A stretch of 8,519 bases of DNA from DATKZH01 sp964505295 (GCA_964505295.1 CAZDHR010000314.1:1-8519); one strand, 5' to 3'. Shown: positions 1 through 6,955, counted from the first letter of the stretch. Notes: a model not told the origin generated them from the letters alone. A program made the numbers and translations.

Positions 1-2
1 AC

Positions 3-830
3 TCACTTCAAGCCCCGCACCCGCTCTCCGTCTCGCAGAATTCGAGACTTAGCACATGATTCTGTCCTTTCTGCCGGCTGCTTCAGCCGGTCGAATAGGT
101 CTGTGTGATTCCCAACGTCACGGCCGTCGGTCGACCGCAATGCCTTGGGATGGTGCGACTTATCGATCGACGGTGCTTGTGACGGTGGTTCACCATCGTC
201 GTCACCGCCTTTCTGCCCGTCGAGCAGGACATACCGCTCTCCGCCAGGGCGGCGGCCGATCTCGACTTTCACGCCGGCTTTCTCCAAAAGACGCCTGAGT
301 TCACCGATCCGACGGCTGAGTTGAGGCGATCCTTTGGGCCAAGCTCGGCTCTGGGTATCGACGCCGTATTTCCTCGCGGTCTTTCGGAGTTCCTGAAGAA
401 ACTTCGTTGATGTGCCTTCATACCGACGGTTGATACCCAACCAGATCAGGATCGCCTCCAGAACCGGTTCCTGGTCGACGGCGTCCTTTACTTCCAGGTT
501 CAAACGTTGGTCCTGCCAGGCCTTTCCTTCGAGGACGGCGAGAAACCTGGTGATCTCCCGCTCGAAGAGCACCGTTTCGGTTTCCTTCCAGATGAATTCC
601 GCGATCCAGGCCCGCACTCTTTCGGATCGGAGTGGCCAGACTCCTCCATCAGGCCCATCTCGCATGGGTGGCAGTCTGATGCAGGGTTCACCGACGATGT
701 TGCAGTACAACTCAGGAATCGCCTCAATGATCAGCTTGAGAGCGGCCACATCCCGCCGTCCGACTTTGGCAGACTCTTGCTCTTGGCCGTTCGGCGATGG
801 TGGTTCGTTGACGAGATACAAGTTGGACAT
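3..830 (-). CDS. Primase/helicase-like accessory protein lacking the ATPase core
   Basis: 275 aa. I chose the ATG at 830 over an upstream start at 893 because AGGAGG lies nine bases before it. Residues 50-115 contain a WPLRSERVRAWIAEF segment followed by FLAVLEGKA. That order resembles the module ahead of the helicase domain in D5-like DNA primase/helicases of planctomycete mobile elements. Residues 137-202 (RRYEGTSTKFLQEL, then AWPKGSPQLSRRIGELRRLL and a basic strand) resemble the winged-helix DNA-binding domain at the end of the same proteins. The P-loop ATPase normally between them is absent; the two parts are joined within about 20 residues. Residues 205-275 are a polar, probably disordered tail. 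Without Walker motifs it cannot be a motor. It may bind DNA as a replication or regulatory factor of the element. The CDS is firm; the family link rests on remembered sequence patterns. Confidence 0.82.
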   Translation of the reverse strand: MSNLYLVNEPPSPNGQEQESAKVGRRDVAALKLIIEAIPELYCNIVGEPCIRLPPMRDGPDGGVWPLRSERVRAWIAEFIWKETETVLFEREITRFLAVLEGKAWQDQRLNLEVKDAVDQEPVLEAILIWLGINRRYEGTSTKFLQELRKTARKYGVDTQSRAWPKGSPQLSRRIGELRRLLEKAGVKVEIGRRPGGERYVLLDGQKGGDDDGEPPSQAPSIDKSHHPKALRSTDGRDVGNHTDLFDRLKQPAERTESCAKSRILRDGERVRGLK

Positions 831-839
831 CCTGGCCAC

Positions 840-845
840 CCTCCT
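840..845 (-). promoter_or_regulatory. Shine-Dalgarno of the primase-like gene
   Basis: The minus strand reads AGGAGG with nine bases before the ATG at 830. This decides the start against the 21-residue longer reading. It abuts the TGA (845-847) of the upstream open frame, so the two frames could be translationally coupled. Confidence 0.8.
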
Positions 846-1186
846 CACCGGTCCTTGGCTCGATCGGCTTCCGCAACTCCCGCCCTTGCCCACGGCCGGA
901 GGAGGAGTAGAATCGCCTGACGCACTCCGTCAGGAAGGCGAGGCCAAGCAGCGACAAGCAAAGCCAGCTGTTGCGTTTCGTCGGCGGAGAGATCGGCCCC
1001 CAGATCGGTGGTTACCACTGAGGGCACCGCGGGAAGTCCCGATTGACGTAAAGCGTCGTCTGGACAAGAGGTTACAGAACCGCAACAGGTGTCTACGGAA
1101 CCGAAGGTTACAGGTTCGAGCCCTGTCGGGCGTGCTTGCTGGATCCACGTCGCAACTCGATACGCCGCAAGCCCTAAACTGAAGTT
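845..1186 (-). pseudogene. Open-frame remnant: integrase-type tail read through a tRNA fragment
   Basis: The minus-strand frame is open from just after a TAG at 1187-1189 to a TGA at 845-847 (113 codons). It has no ATG; the first usable start is a GTG at 1025-1027, without a Shine-Dalgarno, giving 60 aa. The part antisense to the tRNA fragment reads ARPTGLEPVTFGSVDT. The downstream part reads VTTDLGADLS and then LALLVAAWPRLPDGVRQAIL, a short amphipathic AWPxLPxxxRxxIxxL module. From memory, GLEPVTFGSVD strings and AWP-type tails occur together at the ends of planctomycete integrase genes and in orphan hypothetical proteins beside tRNA fragments. I infer the decayed 3' end of an integrase gene, or a small peptide gene made of such a tail. 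Expression is unproven. Confidence 0.42.
1093..1134 (+). tRNA. tRNA-Arg(ACG) 3' half; probable attachment-site core
   Basis: Read 5' to 3': anticodon loop CTACGGA (1093-1099, anticodon ACG), 3' anticodon strand ACCGA, variable loop AGGTT, a perfect T arm (ACAGG 1110-1114, loop TTCGAGC, CCTGT 1122-1126), then a seven-base acceptor strand CGGGCGT (1127-1133) and discriminator G. CCA is not encoded. To the left, the expected 5' anticodon strand, D arm and 5' acceptor strand are absent (only two of five anticodon-stem pairs can form), so this is a fragment and not a working tRNA. A 3' tRNA half is the usual sign of the distal end of an element integrated into the gene. Not functional as a tRNA. 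Confidence 0.75.
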
Positions 1187-1192
1187 CTAACG

Positions 1193-1234
1193 CAGGATCG
1201 TACCTAACTCTTTGCGCGACAATGACTTAAGCGC
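1193..1234. repeat. Diverged 42-nt direct repeat, copy 1
   Basis: Begins CAGGATCG and ends CAATGACTTAAGCGC. It aligns without gaps to 1335-1376 at 28 of 42 positions, with matches concentrated at both ends. The copies start 142 bases apart. Confidence 0.5.
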
Positions 1235-1262
1235 GTTTCGTCCTGCAAAACGTAGTCATGTA

Positions 1263-1306
1263 GGGCAACGTAACTCCTTGTGACACAACGAGTTGCGATC
1301 TTGCCC
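1263..1306. repeat. 44-nt imperfect inverted repeat (long hairpin)
   Basis: GGGCAA (1263-1268) pairs with TTGCCC (1301-1306). Inside, CGT pairs with GCG through one wobble beside a three-base bulge (1298-1300). AACTC (1272-1276) then pairs with GAGTT (1290-1294), there is a C-C mismatch, and TTGT pairs with ACAA around the loop GAC. No T-run follows on either strand, so it does not look like an intrinsic terminator. It lies between the two diverged direct repeats. Confidence 0.55.
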
Positions 1307-1334
1307 ATTCTAACAGTGGTCAGAACAAGGAATT

Positions 1335-1376
1335 CAGGATCGCTGCTAAGTCCTTTACTATCAATCACTTAGGTGC
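1335..1376. repeat. Diverged 42-nt direct repeat, copy 2
   Basis: Begins CAGGATCG and ends CAATCACTTAGGTGC. Partner of the copy at 1193-1234; similarity fades beyond position 1376. Confidence 0.5.
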
Positions 1377-1546
1377 AATTCTCTTCCGGAACTTTAGCCT
1401 AAACGCTTGCGGCGTCTGCGTTTCCGGGGCCTATCTCTAGCCCGTGTCGCCACTTGCGTCGGTCAAGTAGACCGGTGCTCGGGCCAGTATCTCCGCCCGT
1501 TTCGCTACAGATCGGCGCAGTCTGTAACAATGCGCGGCGAGCCGTG

Positions 1547-1592
1547 TGGCACCCTAGTGCCGCAATTGTGATTTGCGGCACTAGATGGCACC
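1547..1592. repeat. Perfect 12-bp hairpin flanked by 7-bp direct repeats
   Basis: CTAGTGCCGCAA (1554-1565) is the exact reverse complement of TTGCGGCACTAG (1573-1584), with a seven-base loop. TGGCACC lies immediately outside on the left (1547-1553) and one base away on the right (1586-1592), in direct orientation. No T-run is present, so a terminator is unlikely. The layout suits a dispersed REP- or MITE-like palindrome with a short target duplication, or an operator. Confidence 0.65.
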
Positions 1593-1779
1593 TCGGGTTG
1601 GGAAGAGAGCACCGTGGGGAGCACCGCTTCGCCTGTCGATGTCCGCACGGCGGCGTTCGACACTCGTGCGGGCGGCAACGGCACTGGTTTGTATCAGCCC
1701 CCCTGGTCAGGCCTCTCCCGGTGGACAATAGTGCTGTTGTGTCCAGTCCCACTCTGAAGCCCGGCGGGTGGCAGAATAG

Positions 1780-1800
1780 GTTGACAGGACGGCTGTCGAC
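1780..1800. repeat. Small hairpin in the SNF2 leader
   Basis: GTTGACAG (1780-1787) pairs with CTGTCGAC (1793-1800), eight pairs including one wobble, around the loop GACGG. It ends 69 bases before the helicase ATG and contains the only TTGACA hexamer in the leader, so it could be an operator over a -35 box. No matching -10 is evident. Confidence 0.3.
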
Positions 1801-1856
1801 GAATTCGGGCAAGATGATCCTGGAGCGGGGTGCAACGGCTTGCCCGTGTTGGGCAG

Positions 1857-1864
1857 AAGAGGAG
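1857..1864 (+). promoter_or_regulatory. Shine-Dalgarno of the SNF2 helicase gene
   Basis: AAGAGGAG sits five bases before the ATG at 1870. It supports this start over the in-frame TTG at 1840, which would add ten residues. Confidence 0.8.
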
Positions 1865-1869
1865 TTGAG

Positions 1870-4605
1870 ATGGGGTTCAGCCTGGCCTTCACGCCTGCCG
1901 GTCGCCTGACGGCCATCGAGTTGGAGCCGGAGGCTCCCTTCGTATTCGATGAGGTGGTGCCCAAAGGCGATGACGCGGCGAAAGAGGAGGGGGATGGCCG
2001 GCTGAAGAAGGTGGCCAGGGCGTTGGCGGCCCATCAAGGGAAGGGGCTTTTTGCGCTGGCGACCGAGCCATTCGACACGGCGCTGCCGCGGTCGTTTGCC
2101 TACTGGCGGGAGTTTGCTACGCGCTACTTGACGGCGCTCTGCCATACGCCCGAGAGCGCCGACACGGCGTTGGAGGCGATTCCGCCGCCCAGCCCGGCCG
2201 AGTTGACCACGTTGATCTTGAATGCTCCGCCCATGCAGGGCGCCGAGTATCTGAGCCCGGCGGCCCTGGTCGGCGTTTGGGAAGACCTCGACGCGTGGGT
2301 GCACCAGCAGGTGGCGGCGGAGGGGGAGGGGTTGTCGGGCTTCTTGAAGCGCCGGGCTCCGCTGTGGCACGAGGTGGGTCGGGTCTGTTTTCACCTAGCC
2401 GAGAACCGGCGCGATGAGGACTATCCGTTTGCGTTCCTGGCAACCTATGCGCCTGGCGTGGGCGCCGGTTCCCGGGTGCAGTACCAGCCGCTGAGCCGGG
2501 CCCTGCGCGAGCTGGCGGGAGCGAAGAACAAGAAGGCGTTGGTGCGATTGCTCTCGCCCGTGCATCGGGCGTCCGAGCGGAGTGCGTTCGTCAAGGAGCT
2601 GGTCGACTCGGGCGACCTTTACCAGCCGTTGGCGTGGACGCCCCGCAAGGCGTACCGGTTTCTTACGGAAGTGCCGCTTCTCGAGGAGAGCGGCATCTTG
2701 GTCCGCCTGCCCGACTGGTGGAAGAAACGCCCCCGCCCTCGCGTCGGCGTGACGATCGGCGACGCGCGCAAGAAGAAGTTCGACGCCAAGGGGATGCTCG
2801 ATTTCAAGGTGCAACTGGCACTGGGCGACCAGCCGCTCACCGAAGCCGAGTGGCGCGATTTGCTCGCAGCCGAGGACGGATTGGTTCTGCTTCGCGGTCA
2901 GTGGGTCGAGGTCGACCGCGAGAAGCTCCAAGAAGCGCTCGATCACTGGAAACGGGTCGAGCGGCAGGCCGAGGGCGGGGTGTCGTTCATCGAAGGGATG
3001 CGGCTGCTGGCCGGTGTGCCCGCCGACCTGGCCGTGGGGGACGGCCCGTCCGACGACCGCTCGTGGTCGTTCGTCCGCGCCGGGGAGTGGCTCGGTGAGA
3101 TCCTCGCCAAGGTGCGAAGCCCGGAAAACCTCGAGCCCGTGGCGACCGGCCGCGACCTCAAGGCCACGCTTCGGCCCTACCAGGAGACGGGCGTGGGTTG
3201 GCTGCGGTTTCTCTCGGGCCTGGGGTTGGGGGCCTGCCTGGCCGACGACATGGGTCTGGGGAAGACGGTCCAGGTGTTGGCGTTGCTCGTCGCCTTGAAG
3301 AGCCAGGGCGTCAACCAGCCTTCGCTCCTGGTGCTTCCGGCGTCGCTTCTGGGCAACTGGAAGGCGGAGATGGCCCGATTCACGCCGACGCTCCGCGCGG
3401 TGTTCGTCCACCCGGCCGAGACCTCGAAGGACGAGCTCGCCCGGATGGCGGCCGATCCGAGTCGGGCGCTTGGCGGCGTCGACCTGGCGGTAACCACCTA
3501 CGGGATGCTCTTGCGTCAGGAGTGGCTGCTCGACGCACGCTGGCACCTGGTCGTGCTCGACGAAGCCCAGGCCATCAAGAACCCGTCGGCGCGGCAGACC
3601 AAAGCCGTCAAGCGGCTGAAGGCGACGGCCCGCATCGCCCTGACCGGCACCCCCGTGGAAAATCGCCTGTCGGACCTCTGGTCGCTGTTCGATTTTCTTT
3701 GCCCGGGCCTGCTCGGATCGCAGGCCAGGTTCAAGGGCTTTGTCAAGCGGCTGGGCGAGCGCGAGCAAAGCCGCTACGCGCCGCTGCGGAGCCTGGTGCA
3801 ACCGTACATCCTGCGGCGGTTGAAGAGCGACCGCCGCATCATCGACGACCTGCCGGAGAAGGTCGAGGTGCAGGCGTTCTGCGGCCTGAGCAAGCGCCAG
3901 GCCGCGCTCTACGCCAAGCTGGTCCGGGAGCTGGCCGAGCTGCTGGAGGGCGTCGATGGCATGAAGCGGCGCGGCGCCGTGCTGGCCTACCTGATGCGCT
4001 TCAAGCAGCTCTGCAATCATCCCAGCCAACTGCTAGGCGACGGCCGCTTCGCGCCCGAGGAGAGCGGCAAGTTCACCCGGCTGGCCGAGATCTGCGAAGA
4101 GATCGCCTCGCGCCAGGAGCGGGCGCTGGTGTTCACGCAGTTCCGCGAGATGACCGGGCCTCTAGCAAGCTTCCTGGCCGGGGTGTTCGGGCGACCCGGG
4201 CTGGTGTTCCACGGCCAAACGGCGGTCAAGCGGCGCAAGACTCTGATCGACCAGTTCCAGCGAGACGACGGGCCCCCGTTCTTCGTGCTATCACTGAAAG
4301 CAGGTGGGACCGGGCTGAACCTGACGGCCGCCTCGCACGTGATCCATTTCGACCGCTGGTGGAACCCGGCCGTCGAGAATCAGGCCACCGACCGGGCCTT
4401 CCGCATCGGCCAGCGGCGAAATGTGCTGGTTCACAAATTCGTCTGCCGCGGTACAATCGAGGAGAGGATTGACGCCCTGATCGACGAAAAACGGCAGTTG
4501 GCTGCCGACCTGCTGGAAGGCGGGGCTGACAAACTGCTCACGGAGATGAGCGACGGGGAATTGATCCGCTTCGTGTCGTTGGATATCGCGCGTACCCGTG
4601 TCTGA
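1870..4605 (+). CDS. SNF2-family DEAD/DEAH-box helicase (HelZ/YwqA-like)
   Basis: 911 aa, start set by the AAGAGGAG ribosome site. The C-terminal half is a complete SNF2 motor: Walker A DDMGLGKT (residues 459-466, Lys465), Walker B DEAQ (564-567), LTGTPVENR (591-599), GGTGLNL (812-818) and QATDRAFRIGQ (838-848). Residues about 280-385 (LPDWWKKRPRPRVGV onward) look like the SNF2-associated domain placed before the motor in bacterial HelZ-type proteins; the first 270 residues are less conserved. Such proteins are ATP-driven double-stranded DNA translocases, not strand-separating helicases; the substrate of this group is not settled. The SWIM-protein gene follows after eight bases, with its ribosome site on this gene's stop codon. 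The same partnership is known from Bacillus subtilis ywqA-ywqB. All motor motifs are intact. RapA is less likely given the SNF2-associated region and the SWIM partner. Confidence 0.95.
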   Translation: MGFSLAFTPAGRLTAIELEPEAPFVFDEVVPKGDDAAKEEGDGRLKKVARALAAHQGKGLFALATEPFDTALPRSFAYWREFATRYLTALCHTPESADTALEAIPPPSPAELTTLILNAPPMQGAEYLSPAALVGVWEDLDAWVHQQVAAEGEGLSGFLKRRAPLWHEVGRVCFHLAENRRDEDYPFAFLATYAPGVGAGSRVQYQPLSRALRELAGAKNKKALVRLLSPVHRASERSAFVKELVDSGDLYQPLAWTPRKAYRFLTEVPLLEESGILVRLPDWWKKRPRPRVGVTIGDARKKKFDAKGMLDFKVQLALGDQPLTEAEWRDLLAAEDGLVLLRGQWVEVDREKLQEALDHWKRVERQAEGGVSFIEGMRLLAGVPADLAVGDGPSDDRSWSFVRAGEWLGEILAKVRSPENLEPVATGRDLKATLRPYQETGVGWLRFLSGLGLGACLADDMGLGKTVQVLALLVALKSQGVNQPSLLVLPASLLGNWKAEMARFTPTLRAVFVHPAETSKDELARMAADPSRALGGVDLAVTTYGMLLRQEWLLDARWHLVVLDEAQAIKNPSARQTKAVKRLKATARIALTGTPVENRLSDLWSLFDFLCPGLLGSQARFKGFVKRLGEREQSRYAPLRSLVQPYILRRLKSDRRIIDDLPEKVEVQAFCGLSKRQAALYAKLVRELAELLEGVDGMKRRGAVLAYLMRFKQLCNHPSQLLGDGRFAPEESGKFTRLAEICEEIASRQERALVFTQFREMTGPLASFLAGVFGRPGLVFHGQTAVKRRKTLIDQFQRDDGPPFFVLSLKAGGTGLNLTAASHVIHFDRWWNPAVENQATDRAFRIGQRRNVLVHKFVCRGTIEERIDALIDEKRQLAADLLEGGADKLLTEMSDGELIRFVSLDIARTRV

Positions 4606-4608
4606 GGA
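4603..4608 (+). promoter_or_regulatory. Ribosome site overlapping the helicase stop codon
   Basis: TGAGGA contains both the helicase TGA and a GAGGA Shine-Dalgarno, five bases before the next ATG (4614). This layout implies translational coupling of the two genes. Confidence 0.7.
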
Positions 4609-4613
4609 CTGCC

Positions 4614-5567
4614 ATGTCACGGAGGTATGGTTACGGAGATTACGGCGGCTGGGCGCCGTATGTGCCGGTTGCCGAGCGCCGCCGGCGGGCCAAGAAGAAA
4701 ATGGAAGCGCTGCGCAAGAAGGGCCTCGACGTCCAGCCCGTCACGATCGACGGCCGCAAGATTGCCAAGAGCTTCTGGGGTGAGGCCTGGTGCGAGCACC
4801 TGGAGTCGTTCAGCGACTTCGAGAACCGCCTGCCGCGAGGCCGCACGTACGTCCGCAACGGATCGGTGTGCCACCTGGCCATTGCCCGGGGCGAGATCAA
4901 CGCCAAGGTCTCCGGCTCCGAAATCTACGACGTCAAGGTGACGATCAAGACCCTGCCCAGGAAGAAATGGACAGCCTTGAAAAGCCGGTCGAGCGGGCAG
5001 ATCGGCTCGCTGCTCGAATTGCTGGAGGGCCGGCTCTCGGACCGCGTCATGGAGGTCGTGACCGATCGGAAGCAAGGGCTGTTCCCCCTGCCCGGCGAGA
5101 TGTCGTTCCGCTGCAGTTGCCCCGACTGGGCCGTTATGTGCAAGCACGTGGCCGCCGTGCTCTACGGCGTCGGGGCGCGCCTCGATGCCAGGCCCGAACT
5201 GCTCTTCACGCTGCGCGGGGTCAACCGCGAGGAGCTGATCGAAACCGACGCCGAGAAAGCCGTGGCGGCCGCGACGTCGCGAGGGAAGTCGAAGCGGCTG
5301 GCGGCGGCCGAGATCGGAGACGTTTTCGGCATCCAGATCGACGCCGACGGTGCGGACACCTCGTCGAGCGCCCCCCCCTCGAAACAGAAGAGCCAGAAGA
5401 CGGCTCCGAAGAACTCTCGCACGAAAAAGGTGAGTCGCAAGACGAAAAAAAGAACGGTCTCCAAGGCACAAAAGAAGTCCAGGAAGCCGGCGGCGCGCAA
5501 GACGACCAAGAAGCGGGCTGCTTCTCGCAAAACGGCCAAGGGTCTTGCCCGGAAAAAGAAAACCTGA
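4614..5567 (+). CDS. SWIM zinc-finger protein with histone-H1-like tail
   Basis: 317 aa. The SWIM signature CxC-x6-CxH is at residues 167-178 (Cys167, Cys169, Cys176, His178), in FRCSCPDWAVMCKHVAAVLY; this domain binds zinc and typically contacts DNA or protein. Residues 1-160 match the usual lead-in of bacterial SWIM proteins (an aromatic Gly/Tyr-rich start, then FWGEAWCEHLESFSDFENRL). Residues 256-317 are a Lys/Arg-rich low-complexity tail: 29 of 62 residues are basic, with repeated KKR, KSRK and PAARK-type blocks and almost no acidic residues. It resembles bacterial histone-H1-like tails and probably binds DNA non-specifically. No signal peptide or membrane segment. It is translationally coupled to the SNF2 helicase, so I infer a joint complex in which this protein supplies nucleic-acid binding. 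The start is well placed by the preceding GAGGA. Confidence 0.93.
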   Translation: MSRRYGYGDYGGWAPYVPVAERRRRAKKKMEALRKKGLDVQPVTIDGRKIAKSFWGEAWCEHLESFSDFENRLPRGRTYVRNGSVCHLAIARGEINAKVSGSEIYDVKVTIKTLPRKKWTALKSRSSGQIGSLLELLEGRLSDRVMEVVTDRKQGLFPLPGEMSFRCSCPDWAVMCKHVAAVLYGVGARLDARPELLFTLRGVNREELIETDAEKAVAAATSRGKSKRLAAAEIGDVFGIQIDADGADTSSSAPPSKQKSQKTAPKNSRTKKVSRKTKKRTVSKAQKKSRKPAARKTTKKRAASRKTAKGLARKKKT

Positions 5568-5716
5568 CAACTGGAGACCGCCCGTTGCATCCAACGGTTC
5601 CAGGCCGCCGAACCCCTGGGGCGAACACGGCTGCCCCCATCGGCATTCCCGGGCGAACGAACTCGCGGCAGATGACGGAGCAGCAGCTTGGGCAACTGCG
5701 CGATGAGTTCTTGGCC
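5568..5716. other. Convergent intergenic gap
   Basis: 149 bases between two facing genes. Two weak five-pair hairpins are visible (5582-5586 with 5593-5597; 5600-5604 with 5615-5619), but there is no T-run on either strand, so no canonical intrinsic terminator can be claimed. Confidence 0.5.
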
Positions 5717-6955
5717 TTACGGCCTCCTCGGGCCTCGGCCAGGCTTGCCGCAACACTTCTTGTACTTCTTGCCGCTGCCGCACGGACAAGGAGCGTTGCG
5801 GCCAACGTAGGACAGTCCGCCGGAGAGACCTGACCCGCGTGGGCCGGCCGCCCTGACCGATTTCGCGAAATCGTCGAACTGATCCAACGGAAGCCCCTCG
5901 TCGCCGAAATCGTATGTCTGTTTGATCTGCGCACGGTCAGCCCCGGACGTGGCCGTCGTGACTGCTTTCGGACATCGGAGTGGCTCGATCTCCCGGCGAA
6001 CGGCTTCCGCCTGGTCGCTTCGGTCGGTTTCCTCGTAGAGCTGTGCCAACTGTTCCAAGAACGCTGGTTTGTCGTCGACGCCGGGCACTCCCAGGCCTTC
6101 TTTCAGGATTTCTTCCGCTCTCGTGGCGTCGTTCTGGCCATGCGGGCCAAACGGCCAGTAGCACTGTGACCAGCATCTCCAGCCCTGGCCCCACTGCGGC
6201 CTTTCTTCCAGCCAGCCGCGGAAGAGGCGGTCGCCCTCGTCGCGACTTTCTAGGTCGAAGTACGACTCGGCCAGCGCGATTCTGAATCCGTCGGTCAAGA
6301 GGCTGTCGGCCGAGAACCGACAAAGCATCGTCTCGCAAAGCGAGATCCGCTCGCGAAAGAACTGTGGCTCTTCAAGCCCCGCGTTGTGCAACTCCATCTC
6401 GAAGTCTTGGACCCAGTTGAAAACGCACTGCGTGCCCCCGAAGCGATCGTCGAATTCATCGAGCGAGCCCACACGGCCTCGGTCCATGATCTCCAGGATC
6501 GCACGCCAGGTATCGAGCCAGAGCCGGCAAGCTTGTTGGGACCCCTGTTCCTCGAGCGCGGCATACCCGGCCTGCATCTTGTCGTCCACCATTTCCATGT
6601 TTGGCAGTTGCGGGTGCCAACGCTCCCACAGGCAGGTTACGGCAATCCACACCCAGTCCACCTCAGAGTCGGGTATGTCGACTTTGGCCTGGCAGATCAT
6701 CGTCTCCGCCATTTCTTGAGCGGAAAGGAAGCTCGTAAAGAGCCTCGAAAGCAGATCGGGTTCCGCGTCGAAACCGAGCGAGCGGAGTTTCGCCAGCAAC
6801 GCCTCGTCGGGCATGCCTTGCCCGTGCGACAGGACCGGCCGGCCGCGTTTCTGGAGCGTCCTGCGATAGGCATCGTCCTCCGCGGCTCGTTTTTCCACAA
6901 TCCGATTCAAGGCGATGTAGGACAGGTTCACGGTTCTCGCCCTCGGCATTCCCAT
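5717..6955 (-). CDS. SEC-C zinc-motif protein, helical-repeat body
   Basis: 412 aa from the ATG at 6955; a second ATG two codons on is equally possible, and no strong Shine-Dalgarno picks between them. The C-terminus carries a textbook SEC-C motif, VGRNAPCPCGSGKKYKKCC (residues 384-402; Cys390, Cys392, Cys401, Cys402), the zinc knuckle first described at the end of SecA and shared by many otherwise unrelated bacterial proteins. Residues about 205-325 are helix-forming and spaced like tetratricopeptide repeats (for example GFRIALAESYFDLESRDEGD, then AFLEQLAQLYEETDRSDQAE). The first 200 residues are Trp-rich and I do not recognise them. No transmembrane segment or signal peptide. The body is acidic overall and the tail basic. 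Function unknown; SEC-C domains often mediate protein or ribosome contacts. It converges on the SNF2-SWIM operon and need not be co-regulated with it. Confidence 0.92.
   Translation of the reverse strand: MGMPRARTVNLSYIALNRIVEKRAAEDDAYRRTLQKRGRPVLSHGQGMPDEALLAKLRSLGFDAEPDLLSRLFTSFLSAQEMAETMICQAKVDIPDSEVDWVWIAVTCLWERWHPQLPNMEMVDDKMQAGYAALEEQGSQQACRLWLDTWRAILEIMDRGRVGSLDEFDDRFGGTQCVFNWVQDFEMELHNAGLEEPQFFRERISLCETMLCRFSADSLLTDGFRIALAESYFDLESRDEGDRLFRGWLEERPQWGQGWRCWSQCYWPFGPHGQNDATRAEEILKEGLGVPGVDDKPAFLEQLAQLYEETDRSDQAEAVRREIEPLRCPKAVTTATSGADRAQIKQTYDFGDEGLPLDQFDDFAKSVRAAGPRGSGLSGGLSYVGRNAPCPCGSGKKYKKCCGKPGRGPRRP

Larger units (their letters stand above)
1187..1869. other. Gene-free stretch upstream of the SNF2 operon
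   Basis: About 680 bases without a convincing gene. The frame at 1454-1909 (+) overlaps the helicase start in another frame, and the frame at 1399-2394 (-) is mostly antisense to the helicase. Base composition is visibly less GC-rich at 1187-1400 than in the surrounding genes. The stretch contains the repeats and hairpins listed separately. No clear promoter was found; a TTGACA at 1781-1786 has no good -10 at normal spacing. Confidence 0.6.

Noticed and set aside
930..1148. Minus-strand frame containing PDRARTCNLRFRR
   Set aside because: It is a translation of the tRNA fragment in another frame, a well-known spurious annotation pattern.
1190..1310. Integron attC-like site
   Set aside because: TCTAAC-type ends are present, but no matching GTTRRRY partner is found at a sensible distance.
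1454..1909. Plus-strand 151-codon frame in the SNF2 leader
   Set aside because: It spans the palindrome, has no recognisable domain, and overlaps the well-placed helicase start in a different frame.
2395..4029. 544-codon minus-strand frame inside the helicase gene
   Set aside because: It is antisense to conserved SNF2 motifs; the long openness is a GC-rich codon effect.
4617..5789. 390-codon minus-strand frame across the SWIM gene
   Set aside because: Antisense to the SWIM motif and basic tail, with low-complexity content of the kind expected from opposite-strand reading.
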